Of a stretch of 64,000 nt of DNA, positions 12,592-24,849 are shown piece after piece. Position numbers and translations under genes: made by a program. Within the stretch, counting starts at the first letter, position 1. Each line of letters starts with the position of its first letter. Source of the DNA: Spisula solida (Eukaryota > Mollusca > Bivalvia > Venerida > Mactridae); NCBI GenBank assembly GCA_947247005.1, contig OX365947.1, forward strand, positions 38,644,760-38,708,759, given 5' to 3'. Under the pieces are notes generated by a model. The model did not search any database and had not been told where the DNA came from. It worked only from the letters and a program-made list of their open reading frames with translations.

Positions 12592-14102
12592 AAACAAAGC
12601 ATTCATTATAAATGCTAAAAATATATAACATTGACAAGTTGTCTTATTATATATCTTGACTGTTCAGTCCAAATATAGATAAATAATTAAACCCAAAATA
12701 GACAAAACATCAAAACAACAGCCTTGATTGTACATGCCTGAATTACATTTGCATACTAAGTGTGTTTACCTGATGTCCGTGTATCAACAAGCGACAAGCC
12801 TTATCAGGTACACAATCATATAATAAGTAGTATTATATTTTCTCTTATAACTTCATACTCCGTTTATTATCTGACCACATTCAACTGATACGCTGAGCTT
12901 ACGTCGGATGAGTCTCAGATCATCAAAGAAGCAAGTTTAAAGGACTCTATGTCGCTGGCTTAGAATTAGACGGTCCTAAGTACTTATAAAACTCATGTAC
13001 GTGGGTCGTTCATTTAATACCCGGACGATCGATATTGCTAGAAAACTAATAAACTGCCATTGATGAAAACCTACTGAAATACAATCACACCATTGCTTAA
13101 TTCGCATACGAAATTTCAACTTGTTGCGACGAAGGGTTTACATAATATTAGTCTTTTAATAAGTGCATGTAACGCGAGTCGGCCCAAGCCGACGTCACTA
13201 TTTGTGACGTTACGCCATTTTCGCTCCTAAAATGTGACACATTTTCTCTATTTGCTGATCGTTTTGGAGCAATAAAGTCATGCGATCTCACATATTTACC
13301 ATTTTAAGATGTTCGGTAGTGATGTTAAATGTTGTATTCACAATAATTTCGCACGATTCCGTAATAACTACGTTTGTTATTCTTCAAGTAGTGTTTACCG
13401 TTCAACAGGTGTTTAACCGACGACACTTTCCTGTTTCTGACGTTAGATTGGCCCGGCTTCGGATAATCGCGTGGTGATTATTGTCTCCATGGAACCGTTT
13501 ATAAGCAGAAATCCACCACGAATATTCCCAAAAGGCTTCTCTAAAACAGATTCTTTAGTTTTACAGGTGTTTAACCAATACTTTTACAAAATTGTATCAT
13601 AATACGTTTTTTCCCTAACAAATTCGATTTCATTGCGATATTAACGGAAAAAACTATAGTTGACACAGTATCAGTACACAAATTACATCAAATGTTATAT
13701 AACATACCGTAGATGAAGACATAAAGTTATCTGATGTTTTCCGTTGAAAATAGTCAACTATACCTAGAACCTCAGTAATGTAGAAATGACCTTAGACATT
13801 AATACATAGACGGTGATAGACCAAATGGTTTCCGATCAATAACTCAAGAACAGTTGTTCCCAGGATTGTCAAACTTTATAGGGATTTTGGTTACCATTAG
13901 TTGTTAACCTCTTCGATAGATTATCATTTCTGATTATTAAGCTGTCATGGAGGCAATCGTGTTTTTTCAAACATCTCTGGTTAATATTTTACTTATTTAT
14001 TCAGAATACGCTAATAAATTTAAACATAACTTTGTGCGCATGGATGATATAAGCACACCTAAGTATTTCAGTCTTAAATATGCAGCTTTATACCTTTTAA
14101 TC
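12592..14102. other. No gene seen
   Basis: AT-rich. The words ACAGGTGTTTAACC occur twice (about 13404 and 13564). There is a weak inverted pair around 13635-13760 (ACTATAGTTGAC / GTCAACTATA). Neither is enough to name an element. Confidence 0.35.

Positions 14103-14168
<66 letters not shown>
14103..14168. repeat. (AAT)n microsatellite
   Basis: About 22 uninterrupted AAT units. They translate as poly-Asn in the frame over 13947-14180, which I regard as a chance frame. Confidence 0.95.
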
Positions 14169-14886
14169 TCCTCTCAATGAAAAAGTTAGCTTTGTTACGG
14201 CTTCTTTTCAGAATAGTTTGATATCTCAATTATTAATGTGTCTTCAGAAATAAGCGCACTACTAGATTTTATACCTGTGCAATTTACGCAATTTCCACAT
14301 TACTCGCAACATTGTGCGTAACGTCATCTGCAAATATTTCTGAGCATTTATTCAATATCAAAGATTAAATCCCCAATTAGGCTGTGCCTTAGTTCATAAT
14401 TAATATGTAACAATTTACCTGTATAATGTCTTGTCACAGGTTTGTCATAAAACAACAACTCAATATTCCATCCATTAGAAACACAACACTACGCGTAATG
14501 ATGTCTCAAGGTTCCTGAAAAGCGACTAGTCATGTATCCAAACTATATCTAATTGGTTAAAGAATTGAAATCGAGCTCGAAATTATCAGTTAAGATGCTA
14601 TATTTGTTATATTATTGACACAAGGCTAAGCGACGTCTATATTTGGCTCTCTGACTGATACTTGATATCAAAATCATTGTTAGATCCATAAACGCCTCAG
14701 CAAACTGTTCATCTAGCTCACTAGCGTTTGGTGGATAAGCTTTCTATAACTGATATCATAGTGAGATATTGTTAACGTATCTAAGCGATTCACAAACAAC
14801 TTAACCATCTTGGTACGGGTAGGCTATCGCCAGGTGAAGTTTAAAACCAGAACTTTAGAAAATTATTTGGATGAAATTGCTCCAGA

Positions 14887-15232
14887 ATTAAGTTAAGTTA
14901 CCAGTTTTCGAAAACCGCTTTCCTTTAACCAATTAAGCCGTTCAACTATCCTTTGACATTTAACTTCCCCTGGTCATTGGGCTACCTAAGGAAACCTGCG
15001 TTCCAGTCTTCCTGAGCAGACTATTTCTCTCCTGGTTTGTGTGCGGCCAACATCGAATATCGAGCATGTTCAGACCCTACGCTCACAGGTACCAATTTAC
15101 ACATTGGTCGAGAGGAGCATTGTTGGCTATTCTTGCTCAGAGAAATTTAAAAGCAGTGGCGCACACTGGGATCAAACCCGGCACCTTTCGACCCTCTAGG
15201 CCACCGCTTCCCACATTCAGGTCACGATAACC
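14887..15232 (-). mobile_element. tRNA-derived SINE, family S copy 1
   Basis: The minus strand reads a tRNA-like head (B box within GGGATCAAACCCGG seen from the plus strand) followed by a tail containing TTTCTCTGAGCAAGAATA and the inverse of AACTTCCCCTGGTCA. It aligns over its whole length with the opposite-strand copy at 50430-50765, including the distal GTAACTTAACTTAA end, so the full unit is about 340 bp. Confidence 0.75.
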
Positions 15233-18121
15233 ACCACCTTTTAAAAGCTCCGTTTAGTTGGCACTACATAATACGACATTGACCATAGGACATTTAATGT
15301 TTTTGAATGTCGTTCTACCAGCGCAACACTGGACGCAACCACTTTAACACCGGTTGTATAAGTCAAGTATATGTTACCCCCGGGCATTAAACCCGATTGC
15401 ATATTGCTATCGCAGAGTTTAGAACACCCTACCCGATATGTCGATTAGTTGAGCTAATCTGATTTATTCTATTATTTAATAAAGATTTCATGAAGTATTT
15501 GATAAAAGGTGAAGTATTTTGCAACACAAACAATCTAATATGACTCAGAGACTTATCTATGATATTATTTAAGTAAGGTACACCATATACGTTATATAAT
15601 CAATGAATATCGGTGAAATACTGTAACTAAACAATACCTTATCTGCAACCAATGACAAGTTACATTGTGTAAGCCGTATGGTAGTCTAGGGTGGTTAAAC
15701 ATATTAAGTACATGTATTAAAATCAATTGTAGGCCTACATGCATTCTTGCAGGGTGGATTTCTGCGTATAAAACTGATTTCAAGGAAAACTTGTACGAGC
15801 ATACGTCTATAATTACTGTGTATATCTTCAATATAATGGAAAAAATATTATGTACTTCCAAGTTTATCTTATGTCAATTTAATTCTAATTAATGCATGAC
15901 TGTGGACTTTTTAGATCAAAAAGAATTGTCATCTAGACAAATCGATCTTTTTAATACGATATTTTGTATAAACTTAAACAAATCTATTGCATCGTAGTAC
16001 AAGTGCTGATAAGCCCAATAGACATTAAGTAATTATTTATCATAGATAAACGATGGTTATCTTACCCTTAAATATCCATACGTAATAAAAGTTAACTATT
16101 AAATGCAACCATCATATCCAATCATACTGTGGTTAGCCATGATCCAAAATATACAACAAGATGATCACACCAATTCGGAATCAACTGCGTAAGTGTGATG
16201 ATTTGTGTTGTATAAGGTAAACAAAGCCAACATGAAATTACCTACTAAGACGTCACACGTCTAATTTGGGCGTATAAAGTGTTTTCTGCTTCGTTCACAA
16301 AAGATGACATGGCCAACCTGTCTTAACATTTTTGCACTGAGCGCCTACTATCAATGTATGCATAAACGTGAGCTTTGTCCTATGGTCACTGTGCTATATG
16401 ATACCAAAACTGTCATTCGATTTGTCTATAGCTTGTATTATTTCGATATGGAGCGTTAAAATACGTACAGTCACGCTAACTTCAAGTCGCCTCTCTAAGA
16501 ACTTGTCTAGCGTGACCGAATTATTGAATTTCAGGTAATTTTCCAATTAATTATTACAGGAAGCCTCGTACTTACACAATACAAAACACTTAAGCTAATT
16601 AGGATTTTCTGTTCTGTTCTAATTACGATGATGCAGCAAAATTATCATACATTTATTTATAGACTATACAGGCGCTGCGGCAATACTGTGTGCTACAGGG
16701 AATCAAAAGAATGACTCAAATGCTTTAGAAGAGAAAACTGCATAGTCATCCATTATTAAAAGGCTGGATTAAGCACTTTTTACATCATAAAGGCCATAAA
16801 TCTCTCAAATAACACCATACTGATCCAAAATTATCACACTCATAGTGATTTCAAGACACCATACTAGGATTTAAGGCGCTGGGGGAAAGCCAATTCTGGC
16901 TTTAAGGCGCTGGGGTACCACAGCGCCTTCTGTCCCTGGGGAAGGGTCTGGTATAACATGTCTTGTACAGTCATTCAATGGATACCTCAAATAAGATTGC
17001 TTAAAAGATAAAACATACCCTTGTGGTATCAGGAATGAGGCGTTGAGAGTGATAAATATAAGTTAGAAAAAAAGTTTGACAATCGACTAAAATAAATAAT
17101 AATAATAAGGACTTTACTTTATTTAACTCGTAAACTCATTTGGCAATATACATTAATCTTCGATAGGATCCTCAACAATGAACTAGTTAGAAAAATAATT
17201 ATGCATAAAGAATATGATGATATTTTAGCCCCTATGATGCCTCACAATATAATTTGAAAATATTGATAAAAAGGGTTTCAGTGAAAAAGATATGAAAAAC
17301 GGAGGTATGTCTACAAAACCCTATGCATATGTTTTAATATACTGAAAGTTCGTTCAAATACTTTGTATAGTTAGTGAGTACATACTGTAAATGCAATCTT
17401 TTATTCATTTCTAATGTAAGAATAGTGTAATGTGAATATAAATTAGGTATGCTTAGCTATATATGTTTTTAACTGTAATTATAGGTGTTTTATTATAACT
17501 ATTTTTCTTTTTACTACTAAGCATTGTGCTTTTTTACATGTGATAAAATTTTATCCTTATTTTTGCCTTTTATGTTTAAGTCATTAGTTTTTATTTAGTA
17601 TTTAATAGGTACTAGTCTCTTATAACTCTGATTAGAATGGCAATACAATAATATGTTTTAGTTTGATATATGTAATTGAATTTTATCTGTATTGATGAGA
17701 CGAAAATAAACTATAAAACTCTATAGAAACTTTATCAAGACAATTATATCTGCAAATGTAATTAATAAAAAAGCGTTATACCATGCGGACACACCATTAG
17801 AGCCAGCGTATCATTATACATGTGAACAACATAATGTATGTACTTAAAGCAATGGCATTAGAAACACAGTTGGAATAATTTTGCAGACGGATATATCCAT
17901 TCTAATTTAGTTATTTACATAGTTTAAGTTAAAACAGATGACTGGTTAGTGTATGTGTATTTGATTGTGACCATTTATGATTCAATAAAATTGACTGGTT
18001 AAAAAGATGGCTGTTTAATTCAGGTGCCTGCAAACGCAGATCTGACTGTACTTGTATAACGATTATGATACACTAATAAGTATTTCATGATCGCATACAC
18101 TAGTTTCACCATATCCTGATC
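15233..18121. other. No gene seen; short internal duplication
   Basis: AT-rich sequence. The phrase TTTAAGGCGCTGGGG occurs twice at about 16870-16915. The 5'UTR exon(s) of the gene at 18655 probably lie somewhere upstream, but I could not locate them. Confidence 0.35.
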
Positions 18122-18235
18122 CAGTGTGGACATACCACGTAGTATGATTGTGACGTAATGTTTGGCTAAGAACGCAATGTTTTGCTAATGCGCCCGAATC
18201 CGGACTTATGCAGAAATGTAAATAGTTAGAAACTT
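18122..18235. mobile_element. Fragment of a CAGTGTGG-end element
   Basis: It begins CAGTGTGGACATACCACGTA and continues with GTGACGTAATGTTTGGCTAAGAACGCAA. This closely matches the left end of the element at 26160. No matching right end is seen, so this looks like a truncated copy. Confidence 0.5.
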
Positions 18236-18569
18236 GAGTTTTGAATTGTGATACATTTCATGCTCACGTAATGTAACACTGAAACCAGATACACTATCGA
18301 CGACTGTCCCTAAATGCATTTTGAAACATTGAGACCGTTTGGGACGGTCCCAAAAATGTCGACATAACGAGTGTCGACTGTACTTAAATTTAATGACAGT
18401 TTAGTTGGATGATAAGGCCGTGAAAACCAATACCTTGTTCACAAAGCCTATTTAAAAAATAATAAGAGAATTTGCAATGTTTATATATAGAATGTTATGT
18501 AAACAGGTGACTGACCTGATCAAACGAGTTATTGTATTGACTATTCTCATGTTCTTGCCTTGCTATATA

Positions 18570-18597
18570 TCTCACCAATTCTCTCTTTTCGTTTCAG
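18570..18597 (+). promoter_or_regulatory. 3' splice site in the 5'UTR of the 1033-residue gene
   Basis: A pyrimidine-rich tract (TTCTCTCTTTTCGTTTCAG) ends in AG at 18596-18597. The exon that follows has an in-frame TAA at 18616-18618 before the ATG at 18655. The acceptor therefore joins a non-coding upstream exon, and translation starts inside this exon. Confidence 0.65.
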
Positions 18598-18654
18598 ACT
18601 GAACAAACCTGCCAATAAATTATTCACGTTGTCTCACTTGGTATAACAAACATC

Positions 18655-21600
18655 ATGAAATCCGCCGAGGAAGAGAAGAAACGTGCCGAAGCATACACGA
18701 AGATACCACATACTGATCAAACTGGTGATCACAAACGGAATATGGATGCTTCTGAACCAGAGACTATCGATAAGGCGGGCGGTGTAGATGCAAATTTCAA
18801 TCCTGATAAATTGAACAATATTAAGAATGAAAGTAACCCAGAACAGTCCAATGTGTTATCTTCAGATCTTTACGATCCGGATATAGCTGAAATCTGTCTT
18901 GGTACCTTTGGAGGTGACAAGGTAAAATCTAACGGAAGTGATACTAGTTTAACTGAAATGACCGGATCAGTAGAATCAGAGACCAACACTGCACAAGAAA
19001 ACAATAATAATGGTAATTCAGATAAGGATATAAGTGTGATAAAGATTGAAGACGATGACACAATTAAAGCTGCTGATTCAAGGAAAAGATCGTTGTCTCC
19101 AAATGCACGTAGAAACATTACTGGTGAAGCAGAAAGTAAGCGTTTTAGGTATGATAGTGGTAACATGCATGTCAGCTCATCCAATCAACCTGATACAACA
19201 CACGCCGAGACTGTTGATACGATAACAGATAATCATCTGCCAATAGCTGTTGTTGCTCCTCTTGGTTTCAATGAAGATTTATTTATAGACCCGCCGATTT
19301 TAAAAGGTGAGAAAGACGAAGTTAACGAAGCTAAACATGACATTGCCTCCTTGCTCGATGCGTTCGGCAACAATGATGATAAAACGCTAACGCTATTTGA
19401 CGCTGAATTTGATAAAATCAAAAGTGATATTCTGTCCAGCCAGTCATTTAAAACTTTGGATGGTAATCAATGGACTTTTGATCTACCTACATCAGGTTTC
19501 GATAATTTATTTAAAACTGATTCAATCAAAGGAAATGTAAATCCAAAACAAAATCAAAGCGATGGAATTAAGACATGTTTAGATGAAAATCAGCAGAAAA
19601 AGCAATTCCAACGACAACCGTCCGTTGAACATGATATATTAGACTTCGAAAAAGTGTTAAATACTGTTATGCAAAAAGGATCTCAAAATATTAAAGTGTG
19701 CAAGAACGATCAAGAATCTATTCCCACGAAACTTCAATATACATTACCGCGTAGTTCTGTTGCAACTAGTCAATGCCATCAATCCGCTCAACAACCTTGC
19801 CAACATGTTGCAAATTCTGATCTGCTCCGCGAGCTGCTGGATCAGAAAACCGAAACAACAAGCGCTCAAGCTAAACGAAGACAAGAAATTGATTTGTCCT
19901 TCTTGCAACCGGATGTAGTAGCTGGCAAAGGACTGTCGGTTTCAAGTGATAAAATCCTTCAAACTAGAACAATTGATCCTCGATTGACTAGCAAGCCATA
20001 TATTGAAAGAAGCCGAAATTCCGCGCAATTTGCGACTGTTTCATCCTCAGTTGTTTTCTCCAAATCTGCTCCCAGTGTACCACATACCACATCATCTGTA
20101 TTATCAAATACAGTCGCGCCATCTACAAATGTGTCTATGATGGATCCTATTTCTCTGGCAGAGCAACGCAGAGCAAGTATTACATTACACCATAAAGTAC
20201 CTCCATACGATATAGCCGACAACTCTGTGACTTCAACAGATATGACTAACGACGAACAAGGTTCTAACATAATAAAGGAAGCGTTCGACTTTGCGACTGA
20301 AATTACTGATACCGGTTTTGACAACGCCCGTTCAAACAATCCCCCTCCCTTATTTGATAGTCGGTTAATTGGAATTGATGGGATGGTGAATTCTCAGTCG
20401 CGTACTATGTTTCCAAATGAACAAAGAGGTCGTGCTCAAAGTGATTTTATCCCGGACGGGTTCAGACATAACAAAACAGGACCCCTGTTTAACAGGCAGA
20501 TGATGGGAAATAGACCACAGTCTGATATCAATGCAAACGCACTGCTAATGAAATTAGAAGAAAACAATTCAATAAACTTTGACCAAACACGTGGTATGAG
20601 GCCAAATAGTGTTGAACACGCGCCTAGTATGCCAAGATCAAATATTGACTTTCAATCAGTGGTGCCACATTCCAAATCTCCGGGCTTTTCAAACATTGCA
20701 AGTAATATGTCTCTAAATGGGGGACATGGAGCGTTTCCATCGGAAAGTGACATGCGTGGGTTACAGCGCAATACCTCAATGCCAGGTCACGTGGACTCCC
20801 AGTTTCGGATGGACGCGATGCAACCCCAAAGCATTATGGGAGAACAGTCGTTCAATCCATCAAATATGAAATATATGCCTAATTCAAATATGAATACTTC
20901 TGATCGATCTCAGTTAGCAAGTATGATGCAGAGGAGCCAGCAAAAGCTTTCAGTGACGCCACCAATGGGACATCCTTATAATGGAATGGGTCAGACAGGC
21001 CACACCATGACTCAGCAAGGACAACCAATGAGGGGATCAATGAATGGTCCAGATCTTCTTCAAATCGCCACTGAAGATCCACTACAGGCTCGCCTATCCG
21101 ACCAAGGGTCGGTGGGTCGAGGAGGAATGGGAAGTATGAGGCCCGACGCCAGTCTTCAGATTGGAATGCAAGAGCGAATTCGAGCCATGAATGTTCAACA
21201 ATGGTACCGACGACGTATGCAAACTCAGATGAACCGTTTCCCACCACAGCAGCAAATGATGCCACGACCTGGAATGGGACAGGCTGGATTTCCTGGACAG
21301 GAGTCGGTACGGCCTCAATTTCCAGGACAAGAGTCGATACGACATCCGTTTACTGGACAGGAGTCGGTTCGACACCAATTTACTGGACAGGAGTCGTTGC
21401 GACCTCAATCGCATCCTGCTGCCATAAATAAGCCACGCCAAAACACAAATATTGGAATGCAACGATATAGCTATCCATCAGGGCAAGTTCAAGTTCAAAA
21501 TCAATATCAAAATACAATAGGTCAAGGTCAAATGTCGTACCAGCAGTACATTGACCAACGAACCCAACGGATTAATAATACACAGATGCAGAACCAAATA

Positions 21601-21756
21601 CGAATGTCGCGTTCGTTTAATGGTGGTAGTTCAGTAGACAACACCGGAAGTGGTATGGAGTCGACACAATTTCCCGATGCTATTCCAGATTTTGACAACA
21701 TTAAGCCACAATCCCATGTTTCCCAAGGGTCCGATATGTTCCCGTTTAATATTTGA
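18655..21756 (+). CDS. 1033-residue disordered nuclear-type protein, possible transcriptional cofactor
   Basis: Family not recognised. The coding region is one uninterrupted exon. The ATG is fixed by an in-frame stop 36 bases upstream and has A at -3. The protein is rich in Asn, Gln, Ser and Met and has no evident fold, signal peptide or membrane segment. Visible features in order: a basic cluster likely to be a nuclear signal (RKRS near 143 to SKRFR near 165); SVIKIEDDD (127-135), which fits both a SUMO site and a SUMO-interacting motif; a second SUMO-type site LKGE (216-219); acidic-hydrophobic activation-like stretches (about 229-258 and 270-287); a nuclear-receptor-box-like LRELL (391-395); a Met/Gln/Pro-rich C-terminal third; and four 10-residue repeats of [FP/FT]GQES[VIL]R.. 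at 879-918. These suggest a coactivator in the style of mastermind or NCOA proteins, but no Mastermind N-terminal helix or bHLH-PAS domain is present. Coding is near certain; function is inferred. Confidence 0.85.
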   Translation: MKSAEEEKKRAEAYTKIPHTDQTGDHKRNMDASEPETIDKAGGVDANFNPDKLNNIKNESNPEQSNVLSSDLYDPDIAEICLGTFGGDKVKSNGSDTSLTEMTGSVESETNTAQENNNNGNSDKDISVIKIEDDDTIKAADSRKRSLSPNARRNITGEAESKRFRYDSGNMHVSSSNQPDTTHAETVDTITDNHLPIAVVAPLGFNEDLFIDPPILKGEKDEVNEAKHDIASLLDAFGNNDDKTLTLFDAEFDKIKSDILSSQSFKTLDGNQWTFDLPTSGFDNLFKTDSIKGNVNPKQNQSDGIKTCLDENQQKKQFQRQPSVEHDILDFEKVLNTVMQKGSQNIKVCKNDQESIPTKLQYTLPRSSVATSQCHQSAQQPCQHVANSDLLRELLDQKTETTSAQAKRRQEIDLSFLQPDVVAGKGLSVSSDKILQTRTIDPRLTSKPYIERSRNSAQFATVSSSVVFSKSAPSVPHTTSSVLSNTVAPSTNVSMMDPISLAEQRRASITLHHKVPPYDIADNSVTSTDMTNDEQGSNIIKEAFDFATEITDTGFDNARSNNPPPLFDSRLIGIDGMVNSQSRTMFPNEQRGRAQSDFIPDGFRHNKTGPLFNRQMMGNRPQSDINANALLMKLEENNSINFDQTRGMRPNSVEHAPSMPRSNIDFQSVVPHSKSPGFSNIASNMSLNGGHGAFPSESDMRGLQRNTSMPGHVDSQFRMDAMQPQSIMGEQSFNPSNMKYMPNSNMNTSDRSQLASMMQRSQQKLSVTPPMGHPYNGMGQTGHTMTQQGQPMRGSMNGPDLLQIATEDPLQARLSDQGSVGRGGMGSMRPDASLQIGMQERIRAMNVQQWYRRRMQTQMNRFPPQQQMMPRPGMGQAGFPGQESVRPQFPGQESIRHPFTGQESVRHQFTGQESLRPQSHPAAINKPRQNTNIGMQRYSYPSGQVQVQNQYQNTIGQGQMSYQQYIDQRTQRINNTQMQNQIRMSRSFNGGSSVDNTGSGMESTQFPDAIPDFDNIKPQSHVSQGSDMFPFNI

Positions 21757-22345
21757 ATCCAACTACTAGTATTCCGTCGTTATATATTCATTCATAGCAC
21801 TTCTTTGCTACAGGAACTAAACTGTGTTTTGAAAAGACTAGTAAATTTAGTTACGAAAATGTGTTTCCGCTAATAAGACCGCTTAAATTATTATTTTGAA
21901 ATTTTGAAAATGTTTGAAAAACCAAGGAACCAAAATATTAATTTAAGAACACAAATTGTTCGCCATTAAGGCCGATTTGCTAGTAAGCTTACCTTTTGGC
22001 TGGTCTAATTAGCGGAACTTTATATTACCAGTGTATGCTTTGATTATATCATTATATAATATAAATATGTTATAATAAGGACTAGGCCTGCTAGTGTATT
22101 TGTAATTGATTATTTAATGTTGAAGATAAAATCCGCAAAATAGGCAGTGCCTTATTTCATATTATATTTATATTAATATTTATTTGAATATGATAGGATA
22201 AATCCTTGTACATTGTAGCATAGATTATGTTGAGTACCAGTTAATGTTATAAACTTGATTTATCAGAACGTATAACCTCTCATTTTCTACGAAAATATCT
22301 TGATTTAAGTTATTGAATGGTAATAAAATACATTTTGAAACTATT
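21757..22345 (+). other. 3'UTR with AATAAA polyadenylation signal
   Basis: AT-rich sequence after the stop codon. A canonical AATAAA lies at 22322-22327. The transcript probably ends within about 30 bases of it. The exact cleavage site is not visible. Confidence 0.6.
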
Positions 22346-23306
22346 ATAACAGCCCTGCATACTATCTAATAGTTTCAGCATATCAAGTCATAGGCTTTAC
22401 GCACAAAATACTATACCATGTTTAAAGAACCGATTTCACCGGATACGATTTTATTGTAATGGTTGCTGTGTGTTTTAATAATGAAAGCTTCGTCCTTTAT
22501 GGCATTTGCTTTCCGGCACAAAATATTGCAGAGCTGGTATTTATTATTCGAACCGATGGGAACAAATAATCGAAGTGGTGATTCATTCTTAAGAAAGGGT
22601 TATTTGTTTTTTGGACATTTTGATGAAAATGAGGATTTTAGTCGGCTTGTGATGGAATATAACCAAATATTAACTGTCACATGCACACAATTTCTCGCGC
22701 GACTGACGTCAATATTCAGGTTGAGTTTGCTATGAAATTCTGTTATTGGCTCCATTCATAGCTAGACTGCATAGTTGTGTTTTATGATGGTATAATACAA
22801 AAAACTGCAAGAAAAGTAACATCACCTGAATATATTAACAGAATCTTAAAAGGCATTTTTGATGATAAGTCAAGCTTAAAGGAAGATGTACCTTTCAGTC
22901 AAAATGTGGAAACTTTCAGGGGTCAAAGGGGTGTCTACTCGTTGGTTAAATGGAATCCCAGATAATTCTAACTTTGGCACGTGTCAGGGCGTATCCGGAA
23001 ACAAAAAAAGCACAGAGGAAAATATTTTACAGAGTCTATTTGTGGCAGTTTTCCTTCAAAACCATGCTTATTTTGGTAATTTCTCAAATTTTCACCGAGG
23101 CAAACGAGATCTGTCTGTCTGGCCCGCACGTATTTCCATGCACGCTCATTTTGCTAAGCTTAATTGCGGTACTGTATCTGAATTTAGTTTGTACTGTTGT
23201 TTAAGCATTTAACAATTTGTCATGCTGTATTTAAGTTATTATCCATTTGTTTTCTGTTTACTGCTTGTAACTGTATGTGCTTTGATATGTTTATTGTACT
23301 CCATGG
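22346..23306. other. No gene seen
   Basis: Overlapping open frames in all three plus-strand frames (22463-23212) share no protein-like features and have no splice context. I treat them as chance. Confidence 0.4.
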
Positions 23307-23651
23307 TACTGTTTCATCAAAGCACTTACGAAAATTGTAAACTTACGATCAAATCTAAATTTTCTGTAATACTTTGACAACCGTAAAGTATGGTAAATTG
23401 ACAACCGTAAAGTGTGGTAAATTGACAACCGTAAAGTGTGGTAAATTGACAACCGTGAAGTGTGGTAAATTGACAACCGTAAAGTGTGACATCCGTAAAG
23501 TGTGGTAAATGAGGCTGAAATACTAATAAAGATTCAGTTAATGAATTCCTTCAAACCGCATTTGTTCCTAATTTGCAGTTGTTAAAGAATTTTATAAAAA
23601 ACAATTTGAACGTAAGTTTAAGATATCCGTGAGTGCTTTGATAAAACACTT
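23307..23651. mobile_element. TIR element (family T) with an internal minisatellite
   Basis: The left end TACTGTTTCATCAAAGCACT is mirrored by GTGCTTTGATAAAACAC at the right end. Inner AAACTTACG and CGTAAGTTT also pair. A second, compact copy lies at 54921-55044. This copy is longer because of a tandem array in its centre. Confidence 0.7.
23383..23512. repeat. 24-bp minisatellite inside the family T element
   Basis: About five units of GACAACCGTAAAGTGTGGTA (24-bp period), with one G substitution and a shorter last unit. The minus-strand open frame over it is a repeat artefact. Confidence 0.9.
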
Positions 23652-24740
23652 CCCACATGTATAGATCTTTAGCACGTGACTAATTATAAATATCAAATAC
23701 ATGTACTAAATGTTTCTTTACGTCGTATGAACTTTTTATCATAACTTTGCTTAAACAGTGGTCTTAATAAAATCATTTGTTATGCTTGTGGTGCTATTAA
23801 CAGTTGAATATTGTTATTCCATTTTGTTCATTTTAATTTGTTTTTACAGTCGATATGAACATTGTTTCGTAATTTAAAATTCGAATATTCATAAATTCCT
23901 GACGTTACCTATCTTTATTCACCATCTTTAAAACTTTTTTCCGTTTTTCTAGAACCAAAGAAATCGTTGGATTGTATTTAAGTACATTTATATTTATTAT
24001 GTCGGTTTCTATATATGTAGTGGACTTATTGGGTGAAAATTCATGTTTGAATACGTAAATATTATTAACTATAATATTTCCAGATTGGAATAATTATTTT
24101 AAATAAGCGCTTCTTTTCTGTCAGATTTATCATTCTTTCAACCACCAAACTAATACAAGTAATTGTGTTGTTTTGCATTTAAAACAGTGTCGTTAATTTG
24201 ATATTAATTTATTTACAATGTGTGTCTTTCAACGAAATCCGTTGACTTTGAATCTTTACACAATAATGTCAATTACTCAAAGACTATCAAAGCTATCCAC
24301 TTAAAACTCAACATAGTGGTACACTATCACAAGGGGAGTTCTTACAGACAAGGATTGTACCGCTGTGGTCTATATTTATGAGTTATCTGTCCTTGTTACG
24401 CTTAGAATTTTGACTCACAGATGAGCAAGCCAGCAAGGTGACTATCAAGTACGAGGACGTCGAGCGTCCAGCACTCGTAGGTGGTGCTCTTGTTGACTTG
24501 GAACTGAAAATTTAAAATCTCCTGACGTCACTTGATGACTTAAATATAGCGGATCTTTCCCTCAAACGTAACATTTCTCTCAAAATACACCAATTTATCA
24601 TCGTTCATAGTGTCGTGTCATACGAATTGTGAAATCATACGAAAAAAGCATTACACTGGTAACGTGCCAGATGAACGGTAATAATTATAAATATTGTAAC
24701 TAGGGTAACTCGTGCTAACACTTACCGGTAGGTGACGACT
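23652..24740. other. No gene seen
   Basis: AT-rich, no clear repeat or exon. Confidence 0.4.
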
Positions 24741-24849
24741 TAAGGAGGAACTACACTATAGACAAATTTCAAGACCCATAATCAAAGTTTACTATGATAC
24801 CAAAGTTGTATATTGGTCTTGGAATTTTTTATAGTATGGTTCCACCTTA
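24741..24849. mobile_element. Small MITE, about 110 bp
   Basis: TAAGGAGGAACTACACTATA at the left is mirrored by TATAGTATGGTTCCACCTTA at the right, and TTTCAAGACC by GGTCTTGGAA further in. A related end (TAAGGTGGAACCA) is seen near 52412. Non-coding. Confidence 0.65.

Noticed and set aside
13947..14180. Frame ending in poly-Asn
   Set aside because: The poly-Asn is the (AAT)n microsatellite. The part before it has no protein-like features.
18655..21756. Mastermind-like protein as a firm call
   Set aside because: The Gln/Met/Asn-rich character fits, but the defining N-terminal Notch-binding helix is absent and an in-frame stop upstream rules out an N-terminal extension through this exon.
22463..23212. 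Overlapping frames after the cofactor gene
   Set aside because: They lie beyond the polyadenylation signal, in three competing frames, without codon or domain signals.
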